A stretch of DNA of 8,195 bases from JAIOSM01 sp964565415 (GCA_964565415.1 CAZMEX010000088.1:1-8195), one strand, 5' to 3'. Counted from the stretch's first letter, positions 1 to 6,572 are shown. A program made the numbers and translations. Notes: generated by a model not told the origin, from the letters alone.

Positions 1-540
1 ATTTTATTTGTCAGTGATCGATCAAATAGCAGGGTATTGCGATTTGATAATGCCGCTACAAAGGCAAATGGAGCTAATGCAGACAGAGTCCTTGGACAAC
101 CTGATTTTACCAGTAATGCTACCCATTTAACACAGAACGGTATGGAGTATCCCGGTAGAGTTTTTCTTGATAATACTTATAGCAGGCTTTTTGTTTCCGA
201 TGGTTTTTCTTTTGACAGAGTAGTTATTTTTAATTCTGTTTTTTCAAAGCCTAATTATGCCAATGCAGACAATGTAATTGGACAGCCTAATTTTACAACC
301 AGCGGCAGCGCCACTGCTATAAACCGCCTGTATATGGATTCCGCTGGCGGAGGCGTTGCCTTTGATCCTGTTAATAATGTATTTATTGTGGCAGATGATC
401 AGAATAATCGGCTTATGTATTTTATTGACAGGTCACCCCAGTCAATTCCCACTCTTTCTGAATGGGGGATGATAATTTTCACATTTTTTTTAGGGGCAAT
501 TGCAATTTATTCCATTCGGAAAAAACAAGCAGTCGTGTAA
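1..540 (+). CDS. NHL-repeat surface protein with IPTL-CTERM sorting signal (5' end outside window)
   Basis: The frame is open to the left edge, so this is the last 179 residues of a longer protein. An apparent TTG start at 37 is just an internal Leu codon. The visible part has beta-propeller (NHL-like) blades with a repeat period of about 62 residues: A-N-A-D-x-V-I/L-G-Q-P-D/N-F recurs at residues 25 and 87. Each repeat is followed by a strand motif such as LFVSD...RVLRFDN or VFIVADD...RLMYFID. The last 31 residues are a short IPTLSEWG motif (from residue 149), a hydrophobic segment and a basic RKKQ tail. This is the tripartite IPTL-CTERM signal, which in known systems is recognised by exosortase H (XrtH). 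I infer a Sec-exported, cell-envelope or surface-processed protein. The ligand is unknown; the signal peptide must lie upstream. No clear terminator hairpin follows in 541-752. Confidence 0.85.
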   Translation: MLFVSDRSNSRVLRFDNAATKANGANADRVLGQPDFTSNATHLTQNGMEYPGRVFLDNTYSRLFVSDGFSFDRVVIFNSVFSKPNYANADNVIGQPNFTTSGSATAINRLYMDSAGGGVAFDPVNNVFIVADDQNNRLMYFIDRSPQSIPTLSEWGMIIFTFFLGAIAIYSIRKKQAVV

Positions 541-752
541 ATTTTTCAATATACAGAATAATTAATTTTTAAGATCTGCTGAGTGTATACATATATTTTT
601 TCCCATTTTTTTGCTTTGTAAAGGGCTTTGTCTGCAAACTTTATATGGTTCATCCGATTAATGCGTACTTTGTATGATGGAGATCAAAAAGTTCCAGTTT
701 GAAAAATTCAAAATCCCGATATCCATACGCTTGCCGTTTCCTAGTTTTAATT

Positions 753-1298
753 TTATTCTTTTAATAATCCTGCCTGTTCCATTGTGTATGTCTCAAGCAG
801 GCTGCCCTTCCAATACTGATTGGATTGGTTTTGAAAAAATTTATAAAACAGGTTAAGGCTATTCTCTCGCATAACTCCAGAGACAACTTTAATACCACTG
901 TTTTTATATAAGAGTGGCAATTGATTAAGATCGCAACTTGTAGCCCCACCCATGGGATCTTCATAGGCATAAACAATTTTTTTTATTCCTGAAAGTATAA
1001 TCGCTCCAAAACACATGAGACAAGGCTCCATGGTACAAAAAAGAATTGCGCTGGAAAGATCGCCAATGGAGTTGTCTTTTTCAATGTTTTTAAGACAGAT
1101 GATTTCAGCATGGTCAACTTCGCTGAATTTCTTTTTGTCCATAGACGTGCCAAGCCGTGAGCCCTCTCCAACAACACGGTTATCTAAGACAACAACGCAG
1201 CCCACTGGAAATTCTCCGCTTAATAATGCCAGATCAGCTTTGTCTAAAGCTATACCCATATAATATTCATACTCTGCTGTTTTAATACCATCCTCCAA
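753..1298 (-). CDS. TadA-like nucleoside / tRNA adenosine deaminase
   Basis: A 181-residue zinc-dependent deaminase of the cytidine/deoxycytidylate deaminase fold. The catalytic signature is complete: H63-A-E65 supplies a zinc ligand and the proton-shuttling Glu, and P92-C93-x2-C96 supplies the other two zinc ligands. The EYxYM...ALxxA and FPVGCVVV segments, EPCxMCxGA and the C-terminal LFYKFF align by eye with bacterial TadA, which makes inosine at the tRNA-Arg wobble position. However, the TadA stretch GEG-W-N-R reads GEG-S-R here, so the Asn that contacts the base is not at its usual place, and SEVDHAE replaces DPTAHAE. A nucleoside or base deaminase of the wider family is therefore equally possible. 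The TTG start at 1298 (AAAGAG upstream) is preferred over the ATG at 1259, because TadA proteins carry residues before that Met. An in-frame stop at 1323-1325 limits further extension. The gene is divergent from the dGTPase and convergent with the surface protein. Confidence 0.85.
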   Translation of the reverse strand: MEDGIKTAEYEYYMGIALDKADLALLSGEFPVGCVVVLDNRVVGEGSRLGTSMDKKKFSEVDHAEIICLKNIEKDNSIGDLSSAILFCTMEPCLMCFGAIILSGIKKIVYAYEDPMGGATSCDLNQLPLLYKNSGIKVVSGVMRENSLNLFYKFFQNQSNQYWKGSLLETYTMEQAGLLKE

Positions 1299-1365
1299 AA
1301 AAAGCTCTTTACAAAATCTTATTCATATTACAGAATGCACTTACATATATGCAAGAGATGAATTT

Positions 1366-1393
1366 ATTATAAACAAATATAAATTTTAGTTAA
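1366..1393 (-). promoter_or_regulatory. candidate sigma70 promoter for the deaminase gene
   Basis: On the minus strand there is a perfect TATAAT (1371-1366) with a TTAACT -35-like hexamer (1393-1388), separated by 16 nt. It would give a leader of about 60 nt before the TTG start at 1298. The region is very AT-rich, so chance matches are likely. On the plus strand the best -10 for the dGTPase gene is TATATT at 1404-1409, with no convincing -35. Confidence 0.4.
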
Positions 1394-1426
1394 AGTGCTA
1401 TTATATATTTAGTTGAATTTAGTTAA
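1385..1426 (+). repeat. three copies of TTTAGTTrA in the divergent spacer
   Basis: TTTAGTTAA occurs at 1385-1393 and 1418-1426, and TTTAGTTGA at 1408-1416. The last two start exactly 10 nt apart, about one helical turn, and the third copy abuts the dGTPase start codon. The first overlaps the candidate -35 of the divergent deaminase promoter. They could be operator half-sites, but AT-rich sequence makes short repeats common. Confidence 0.35.
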
Positions 1427-2533
1427 ATGACTTTTTTAGATAAAACAAACCAGAGTTCACAAGAATTACAAGAATCACAAGAATCATTTGACAGCCTCAC
1501 TGTTCGAGAGTCTTTTCAAAACAGAGAAAAGATTTTTTTGTCAAGTTATGCTGTCTTAAGCATTAACTCCCTGGGGCGCAGGAAAAAAGAGAAACTCTGC
1601 AGTATCCGTACTCCTTTCCAGCTTGATAGAGACCGCATAGTCTATTCCAACGCTTTCAGACGTTTGAAACATAAAACCCAGGTGTTTCTCTCTCCTTTGG
1701 GAGACCATTTCAGGACCCGGCTGACCCATACACTTGAAGTTTCCGAGATTGCAAGAAACATTGCCAGGGCCATGCGAATGAATGAGGATCTTGCAGAAGC
1801 AATCGCTCTTGGTCATGACCTGGGACACACTCCCTTTGGTCATGGTGGTGAACTTGTACTCAAAGAAATTTACTCATCTGGATTTTCCCATGCTGACCAA
1901 AGTTTAAGGGTAGTTGATACTCTTGATAACAATGGAGAGGGATTAAATTTGTCGCTTGAAGTGAGGGATGGAATTTTAAAGCATTCCAAGGGGTTTGGTG
2001 ATATTATACCTTCAACACCGGGAGATAGTGCTTTTACTGTTGAGGGAAAAATTGTCAGAATTGCTGATATTATAGCGTATTTAAATCATGACTTGGATGA
2101 TGCAGTAAGGGGTGGTATAATTGCTTTTAATGATATCCCGGATATATGTAAAAAAAGACTTGGCAGCACCCATTCAGAAAGAGCAAAAATTATGATGCAA
2201 ACTGTTATTTATAACAGCACTTCTGAAAATAGTAGTTTTGAACTGAAAATCGGTGATGATATCCTGGAAGCAATGATAATCTTGAGAAAGTTTCTCTATG
2301 ACAATGTTTATAGATCTAAAGAGGTACACCAGGAATTTATTAAGGCTAAAAAAATTCTGCTTAAATTGTTTAATTTTTTTGTTAATAATCAGGATCAACT
2401 GCAAAAAGAGCTTGAAAAAATGGAAATGGCACCCTGGGAGCCGGCATCAACTTCTCTTAACAGGTCTGTATGTGATTTGATTGCCAGCATGACAGATAGA
2501 TATGCTCTTGAAATATATGAAACAGTATTTTAA
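1427..2533 (+). CDS. dgt: dGTPase-like dNTP triphosphohydrolase (HD domain)
   Basis: A 368-residue HD-superfamily enzyme expected to hydrolyse dNTPs (classically dGTP) to deoxynucleoside and triphosphate, so it acts in cytoplasmic nucleotide-pool control. The family core is clear: IRTPFQLDRDRIVYSNAFRRL at residues 60-80, HKTQVF at 82-87, then the metal-binding H101 (LTHTLEV), H130-D131 (GHDLGHTPFGHGGE) and D214 (RIADIIAYLNHD). Length and lack of long insertions fit the shorter 'type 2' dGTPase-like subfamily more than the roughly 500-residue E. coli Dgt. The start is fixed: the codon just before the ATG is an in-frame TAA, and no other start codon occurs before the conserved region. There is no recognisable Shine-Dalgarno sequence. 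Residues 1-24 precede the region I recall as conserved and are Gln/Glu/Ser-rich. The 3' end overlaps the next gene by 32 nt, suggesting an operon. Substrate preference cannot be read from the sequence. Confidence 0.93.
   Translation: MTFLDKTNQSSQELQESQESFDSLTVRESFQNREKIFLSSYAVLSINSLGRRKKEKLCSIRTPFQLDRDRIVYSNAFRRLKHKTQVFLSPLGDHFRTRLTHTLEVSEIARNIARAMRMNEDLAEAIALGHDLGHTPFGHGGELVLKEIYSSGFSHADQSLRVVDTLDNNGEGLNLSLEVRDGILKHSKGFGDIIPSTPGDSAFTVEGKIVRIADIIAYLNHDLDDAVRGGIIAFNDIPDICKKRLGSTHSERAKIMMQTVIYNSTSENSSFELKIGDDILEAMIILRKFLYDNVYRSKEVHQEFIKAKKILLKLFNFFVNNQDQLQKELEKMEMAPWEPASTSLNRSVCDLIASMTDRYALEIYETVF
1458..1484 (+). repeat. 9-bp tandem repeat in the dGTPase N-terminal coding region
   Basis: Three consecutive copies of the unit yACAAGAAT (first base C, T, C) lie in frame and encode the S-Q-E-L-Q-E-S-Q-E stretch. 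Unit length is a multiple of three, so slippage would change the length of this low-complexity tail without a frameshift. Confidence 0.8.
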
Positions 2534-3074
2534 AAGATTAGACAAACTTTACAATAAAATGGATATGGCCTATCACAAGGCTGCCTCCCATTACGGTTTT
2601 GCATGCAAAGGGTGTGGGGACAATTGCTGCAGATCTTTTTTTTATCATCACACTTTTATAGAAAAAGATTATCTTTTTTCCAAAGCAAATAAACTTAAAG
2701 CCACTGATAAAGCCTCTTTACAAAAAGATGCCATGCGTTACCTGAAAGCAATTGCCTTGGAAAACACCCAGGGTGCCGGCAAACCACTATGCCCCCTTAA
2801 CAAAGGTGAGCAGTGTATACTTTATGGTGCCAGACCAATGATATGCCGCCTCCATGGAATCCCTCATCACCTTGGAATACCTGGCAGAAGCATAAATAAG
2901 AACCCAGGTTGTGATGCAGGTACTTCTTTGTTTAATTCAGCAAGCTATTTCTCATTTGACAGAATTCCCTTTTATAAAGAGTTGGCAGAAATAGAGAGAG
3001 AGTATAGAAAAAAATTCATCAAATCAGGCAAGATTAAACAGACAATAGCCCATATGCTTATAGATTTGTCTTAA
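2502..3074 (+). CDS. YkgJ-family cysteine-cluster protein
   Basis: A protein of up to 190 residues with the cysteine arrangement of the YkgJ / UPF0153 family. The first cluster is C35-x2-C38-x3-C42-C43. The second is C97-P-L, G-x-Q-C105-x-L-Y-x-x-R-P-x-x-C115-R-L-H-G, with a further C137. Such proteins are thought to bind zinc or an iron-sulfur cluster, but their biochemical role is unsettled. There is no signal peptide or membrane segment, so it is presumably cytoplasmic. The start is uncertain: ATG 2502 overlaps dgt by 32 nt, the in-frame ATG 2517 by 17 nt, and ATG 2559 lies beyond the dgt stop. None has a strong ribosome-binding site, which fits translational coupling to dgt. The conserved region begins near residue 30, so all three starts keep it. 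No terminator hairpin is seen after the stop. Confidence 0.8.
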   Translation: MLLKYMKQYFKRLDKLYNKMDMAYHKAASHYGFACKGCGDNCCRSFFYHHTFIEKDYLFSKANKLKATDKASLQKDAMRYLKAIALENTQGAGKPLCPLNKGEQCILYGARPMICRLHGIPHHLGIPGRSINKNPGCDAGTSLFNSASYFSFDRIPFYKELAEIEREYRKKFIKSGKIKQTIAHMLIDLS

Positions 3075-3107
3075 TGGTTTTCAAATACCAGAATTTCAAA
3101 ATCCGTA

Positions 3108-3139
3108 TTGACTTAAGTGACTTATTTTGATTATATAAC
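3108..3139 (+). promoter_or_regulatory. candidate sigma70 promoter of hisS-aspS
   Basis: TTGACT (3108-3113) is followed by TATATA at 3132-3137 (18-nt spacer) or TATAAC at 3134-3139 (20-nt spacer). A start near 3145 would leave a leader of about 50 nt before the hisS ATG. GACTTA is repeated at 3110-3115 and 3119-3124, and ACTTAAGT (3111-3118) is palindromic, so a regulator site may overlap the -35. It separates hisS-aspS from dgt-ykgJ, although read-through remains possible since no terminator is visible. Confidence 0.5.
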
Positions 3140-3195
3140 AGGTTTGGTTTATTTGATATTGATAATAATTTAAATTTTTGTTTGACAATGAAAAG

Positions 3196-4458
3196 ATGCA
3201 GATAATACGTGGTTTCAGAGATATTCTTCCCGGGAATATCAAATTGTGGCAAAGGGTGGAAAAAGAGGCGACACAGCTTTTTTCTGAATTTGGATTTAAT
3301 GAGATTCGCCTGCCCATACTTGAAAAAACTGAAGTTTTTGCAAGAAGTATTGGGGAGGTAACTGATATTGTTGAAAAAGAGATGTATACGTTTCCTGACA
3401 GAAAGGGTGATAAGCTTTCATTGAGACCTGAAGCTACCGCCTCAATGGTTAGAGCATATGTCCAGCATAAAATGTATGCAGATGATCCTGTGAGAAAATT
3501 TTATACTATTGGTCCAATGTTCAGGCGAGAACGTCCTCAAAAAGGCAGGTATCGGCAATTTTATCAGATTGATGTTGAAATTTTTGGTGTTGCATCAGCT
3601 TATATTGATGCAAATCTTATATTTTTATTGAATGAGTTGTTCAGCAGGCTTGGATTGACAGATCTTAAAGCCCATATTAATTCTCTAGGCTGCCCTGAAT
3701 GCAGACCAGGGTTTCAAAAAGCGCTTCTGGATTTGCTTGAATCGAGCAAAAATGAACTTTGTTCTAATTGTCTGAGGCGTAAAGATACCAACCCTTTAAG
3801 AACGATTGACTGTAAAAACCCATCATGTAGAGAAGTATTAAAAGATGCTCCTGCAACTTTGGATTTCCTTTGTAAAGAGTGCGAAGATCATTTTTCAATT
3901 GTAAAACAAGCACTTAAACAGCAGAAAGTTGAATTTATTGAGGATAAAACCCTTGTGCGGGGACTTGATTACTATACAAGAACTGCATTTGAAATTCAGA
4001 CAACAAGCCTTGGTGCTCAAAGTGCAGTCGCAGGAGGAGGGCGGTATGATCTTCTTGTAAAGGAGATGGGAGGTCCTGATATCCCTGCCATTGGGTTTGC
4101 CATTGGGTTTGACAGACTTGTTGAAGTCATGGAGACCCTTGGCAAAAAAGTTGATGATAATTTGCTGGATCTGTTTATTGTCCCCATTGGTGCCGTGGCC
4201 ATGGAAAAAGGATATCACTGGTCAACTGATTTGAACCTTCAGGGCATTAGATGTGAGATTGACTACAGAGGCAGGAGTTTGAAAAGCCTCATGAAAAGAG
4301 CTGACAAGCTTGGTGCAAAATATGTGTTGATTGCCGGAGAAAAAGAGATTTCTGACAATGCTCTGGTTTTGCGGAATATGAATACCCGGGAACAGATATC
4401 AATGGGTGTTGAAAACCCGGTGGCAGACATTATAGAATACATAAAAAAGAATGACTAA
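3196..4458 (+). CDS. hisS: histidyl-tRNA synthetase
   Basis: A class II aminoacyl-tRNA synthetase that activates histidine and charges tRNA-His in the cytoplasm. From ATG 3196 it has 420 residues, beginning MQIIRGFRDILPG like other HisRS (E. coli 424). A TTG at 3178 is in frame, but would add six residues ahead of that conserved start. Motif 1 surrounds LPILEKTEVF (from residue 39), motif 2 is FRRERPQKGRYRQFYQ (from 109), the histidine-specific VRGLDYYTR is at 254-262, and AGGGRYD (279-285) leads into motif 3, GFAIGFDRL (300-308). The C-terminal part is the anticodon-binding domain. The middle insertion carries eight cysteines in four pairs (166/169, 189/192, 206/211, 226/229), suggesting metal sites not found in E. 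coli HisRS. No Shine-Dalgarno at normal spacing precedes either start. aspS follows after 18 nt. Confidence 0.97.
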   Translation: MQIIRGFRDILPGNIKLWQRVEKEATQLFSEFGFNEIRLPILEKTEVFARSIGEVTDIVEKEMYTFPDRKGDKLSLRPEATASMVRAYVQHKMYADDPVRKFYTIGPMFRRERPQKGRYRQFYQIDVEIFGVASAYIDANLIFLLNELFSRLGLTDLKAHINSLGCPECRPGFQKALLDLLESSKNELCSNCLRRKDTNPLRTIDCKNPSCREVLKDAPATLDFLCKECEDHFSIVKQALKQQKVEFIEDKTLVRGLDYYTRTAFEIQTTSLGAQSAVAGGGRYDLLVKEMGGPDIPAIGFAIGFDRLVEVMETLGKKVDDNLLDLFIVPIGAVAMEKGYHWSTDLNLQGIRCEIDYRGRSLKSLMKRADKLGAKYVLIAGEKEISDNALVLRNMNTREQISMGVENPVADIIEYIKKND

Positions 4459-4464
4459 ATATAC

Positions 4465-4470
4465 AGGGGA
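4465..4470 (+). promoter_or_regulatory. ribosome-binding site supporting the GTG start of aspS
   Basis: AGGGGA ends 6 nt before GTG 4477, a good spacing and a strong match. The later in-frame ATG at 4498 has only AGGA (4491-4494) at 3-nt spacing. This favours the GTG start, although the protein homology begins at the ATG. Confidence 0.65.
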
Positions 4471-4476
4471 AGATAA

Positions 4477-6282
4477 GTGACTGATTTATTAGGAAATATG
4501 AAGAGGACCCATAATTGTGGTCAATTGAGAAAAGAGGATATTGGAAAAGAAGTTGTACTTATGGGTTGGGTTCAGCGCAGAAGAGATCATGGTGGTGTTG
4601 TTTTTGTGGATTTTAGAGATCGTTTTGGCATAACCCAGATAGTTTTCAATCCTGAAATTTCAGATACAGTTCATGAAAAAGCTCAGGAGTTGAGAAGTGA
4701 GTACGTTCTCGGTATAAGGGGGAAGGTAGAGGCAAGACCCGGTGATATGCTGAATCCAAATATGGATACCGGAGCAATTGAAATTCTTGTCCAGGAACTT
4801 AAAATTTTCAATAGGGCTAAAACCCCTCCTTTTCAGATTGAAGACAGAATCGAAGCTTCGGAAAATATTCGTTTAAAATACAGGCATATTGATTTGAGAC
4901 GTTCAAGACTTCAAAAAAATCTCATATTGAGAAGTAAGGTTGCAAAAATCATTAGAGACTATTTTGATGACTTGGGATTCCTTGATATTGAAACACCGGT
5001 TCTTACAAAAAGCACTCCTGAAGGTGCAAGGGATTACCTTGTCCCAAGCCGTGTAAGCCAGGGCGAGTTCTTTGCACTTCCCCAGTCTCCCCAGCTCTTT
5101 AAGCAGATGCTCATGATAAGCGGATTTGACAAATATTATCAGATTGTTAAATGTTTCAGAGATGAAGACTTGAGAGCAGATCGACAGCCGGAATTTACCC
5201 AGATAGATGTTGAGATGTCATTTGCCGATGAAGAAGATATCATGGAAGTTGCTGAAAATCTTGTGAAAAAGATTTTTAAAAATGCCCTTGATATTGATTT
5301 TAATGACTCTTTTAAAAGAATTACCTATGATGATGCAATCTCAAAATTTGGGCTTGATAGACCTGACTTGAGATTTGATCTGGAACTGAAAGATATTTCT
5401 GATATTGTGAAAGATGCAGATTTTAAGGTTTTTGCAGATGTAGTAAAAAAAGGCGGGCTTGTCAAGGGCATAAATGCTAAAGGTTGTGCAACGTTCACAA
5501 GGAGAATTATTGATGAATTAACTGCTTTTACTGCAATCTACCAGGCAAAGGGTCTTGCATGGATAAAAATCAATGAAGATGGCTGGCAGTCACCCATTGT
5601 AAAGTTTTTTTCCGAGGATGAAAAGCAAGCCATAAAAGAGAAGCTTGACCTTGAAGTCGGCGATATTGTTTTCTTTGTTGCAGATAAACCTCAAATTACC
5701 AATGAAGCTTTAGGACAGTTGAGGAACGAGCTTGCCCGACGTCTTGAACTCATAGATAATACAGCTGATGATCAAACTTTTGAGTTTGTATGGGTTACAC
5801 ATTTTCCTCTTGTTGAATATGATGAAACCCAAAAAAGATACCAGGCGCTGCATCATCCTTTTACATCTCCTTTGGAAGAGGATATTGAGAAACTTGAGAC
5901 TGATCCTGCAAAAGTTAAGTCCAGGGCATATGACCTTGTACTAAACGGAGTTGAAATTGGAGGAGGCAGCATCCGTATCCATTCTGATGCATTACAGCAA
6001 AAGGTATTGAAAATGCTTGGAATCGATGAAAAAGAGGCAAATGAAAAATTTGGTTTTCTTCTTGATGCTCTTGTCTCAGGCGCACCACCCCATGGCGGTA
6101 TTGCCTTTGGTCTGGACAGGCTTGTAATGCTTTTATGCGGAGAGGATTCCATCAGGAATGTGATTGCATTTCCAAAAACCCAGAAAGCAACCTGCCTTTT
6201 AACCGGAGCACCATCAGCTGCTGAAATATCACAGCTCCAGGAGCTTGCCATAAGAGTTGCAAAAAAAGAGCCCGAGGCTTAA
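4477..6282 (+). CDS. aspS: aspartyl-tRNA synthetase, bacterial type, predicted non-discriminating
   Basis: A 601-residue class II synthetase charging tRNA-Asp, close in size to E. coli AspS (590). It has an N-terminal OB-fold anticodon-binding domain (about 15-120, GWVQRRRDHGGVVFVDFRDR), and a catalytic core with motif 2 FRDEDLRADRQPEFTQ (227-242) and motif 3 GIAFGLDRLVMLL (541-553). The GAD insertion typical of bacterial AspRS lies between (about 315-420, including KGGLVKGINAKG). The GTG start is backed by AGGGGA upstream; starting at ATG 4498 gives MKRTHNCGQL, matching the usual beginning, with 594 residues. His at position 31 (ATG numbering; RRRDHGG) is the residue associated with non-discriminating AspRS, whereas E. 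coli has Leu. The enzyme may therefore also make Asp-tRNA-Asn for GatCAB. It lies 18 nt after hisS in an evident operon and converges on minE with a 14-nt gap. Confidence 0.97.
   Translation: MTDLLGNMKRTHNCGQLRKEDIGKEVVLMGWVQRRRDHGGVVFVDFRDRFGITQIVFNPEISDTVHEKAQELRSEYVLGIRGKVEARPGDMLNPNMDTGAIEILVQELKIFNRAKTPPFQIEDRIEASENIRLKYRHIDLRRSRLQKNLILRSKVAKIIRDYFDDLGFLDIETPVLTKSTPEGARDYLVPSRVSQGEFFALPQSPQLFKQMLMISGFDKYYQIVKCFRDEDLRADRQPEFTQIDVEMSFADEEDIMEVAENLVKKIFKNALDIDFNDSFKRITYDDAISKFGLDRPDLRFDLELKDISDIVKDADFKVFADVVKKGGLVKGINAKGCATFTRRIIDELTAFTAIYQAKGLAWIKINEDGWQSPIVKFFSEDEKQAIKEKLDLEVGDIVFFVADKPQITNEALGQLRNELARRLELIDNTADDQTFEFVWVTHFPLVEYDETQKRYQALHHPFTSPLEEDIEKLETDPAKVKSRAYDLVLNGVEIGGGSIRIHSDALQQKVLKMLGIDEKEANEKFGFLLDALVSGAPPHGGIAFGLDRLVMLLCGEDSIRNVIAFPKTQKATCLLTGAPSAAEISQLQELAIRVAKKEPEA
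6261..6279 (-). terminator. possible Rho-independent terminator of minCDE, inside the aspS 3' end
   Basis: Read on the minus strand, AGCC-TCG-GGCT forms a 4-bp GC-rich stem with a 3-nt loop. It is followed by C and seven Ts, starting 17 nt after the minE stop codon. Position and T-run suit a terminator, but the stem is short. The T-run appears as an A-run in aspS codons for Lys-Lys, so it may be coincidental. Confidence 0.35.
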
Positions 6283-6296
6283 AGTTTAAATTATAG

Positions 6297-6563
6297 TTAT
6301 CGTCTTTTTATATTAAGGATAGGTGTATTAAAAACCAGTGCTGAGGTATCATCATCTCTTTGAACTTCAAGGCTGAGTGAGCTTCTGTCAATTTCAAAAT
6401 ACCTGGAAATCACTTGAATAATATCATTTTGAAGGTCTTTTAGTGTGTTGTCATTTATCTCAAGTTTGTCATATACAAGAGCAAATTGAAGTCTTTTTTT
6501 GGCTTCATTTTTACTGTTTTTTCTGTTTTGGCTGGTAAACCTCTGAATTAATTTACTGAGCAT
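6297..6563 (-). CDS. minE: cell division topological specificity factor MinE
   Basis: An 88-residue MinE, the family's usual size. It stimulates MinD ATPase at the membrane and drives pole-to-pole or wave-like movement of MinCD, keeping the inhibitor away from mid-cell. Residues 1-9 (MLSKLIQRF) form a short amphipathic membrane-targeting segment. Residues 21-34 (AKKRLQFALVYDKL) match the MinD-binding anti-MinCD helix (AKERLQ in E. coli). Residues 40-80, including LKDLQNDIIQVISRYFEID, form the topological specificity domain. The ATG at 6563 has AAGGA upstream with about 8-nt spacing. It lies 9 nt after minD as the last gene of the operon. Confidence 0.95.
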   Translation of the reverse strand: MLSKLIQRFTSQNRKNSKNEAKKRLQFALVYDKLEINDNTLKDLQNDIIQVISRYFEIDRSSLSLEVQRDDDTSALVFNTPILNIKRR

Positions 6564-6572
6564 GGGATATCC

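Noticed and set aside
584..600. TGTATACA followed by a T-rich run, considered as a terminator of the surface-protein gene
   Set aside because: The palindrome has no adequate loop and no GC in the stem, so a stable hairpin is not supported.
541..752. Convergent spacer checked for a small gene, RNA or repeat element
   Set aside because: Only AT-rich sequence is seen; no hairpin, promoter pair or coding frame I can support.
674..856. Open frame of 60 codons on the plus strand
   Set aside because: It runs antisense over the 3' end of the deaminase gene, has no recognisable domain, and its hydrophobic stretch only reflects AT-rich sequence.
1556..1843. 95-codon open frame on the minus strand
   Set aside because: It is antisense to the conserved HD core of the dGTPase gene, with no family features.
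3188..3205. Five-codon frame MKRCR overlapping the hisS start, considered as a regulatory upstream frame
   Set aside because: It lacks its own ribosome-binding site and contains no His codons, so attenuation-type control is not supported.
3895..4218. 107-codon open frame on the minus strand
   Set aside because: It is antisense to the HisA/motif 3 region of hisS, with no ribosome-binding site or known domain.
5853..6251. 132-codon open frame on the minus strand
   Set aside because: It is wholly antisense to the conserved motif 3 region of aspS and is Ser/Pro-rich as typical of a shadow frame.
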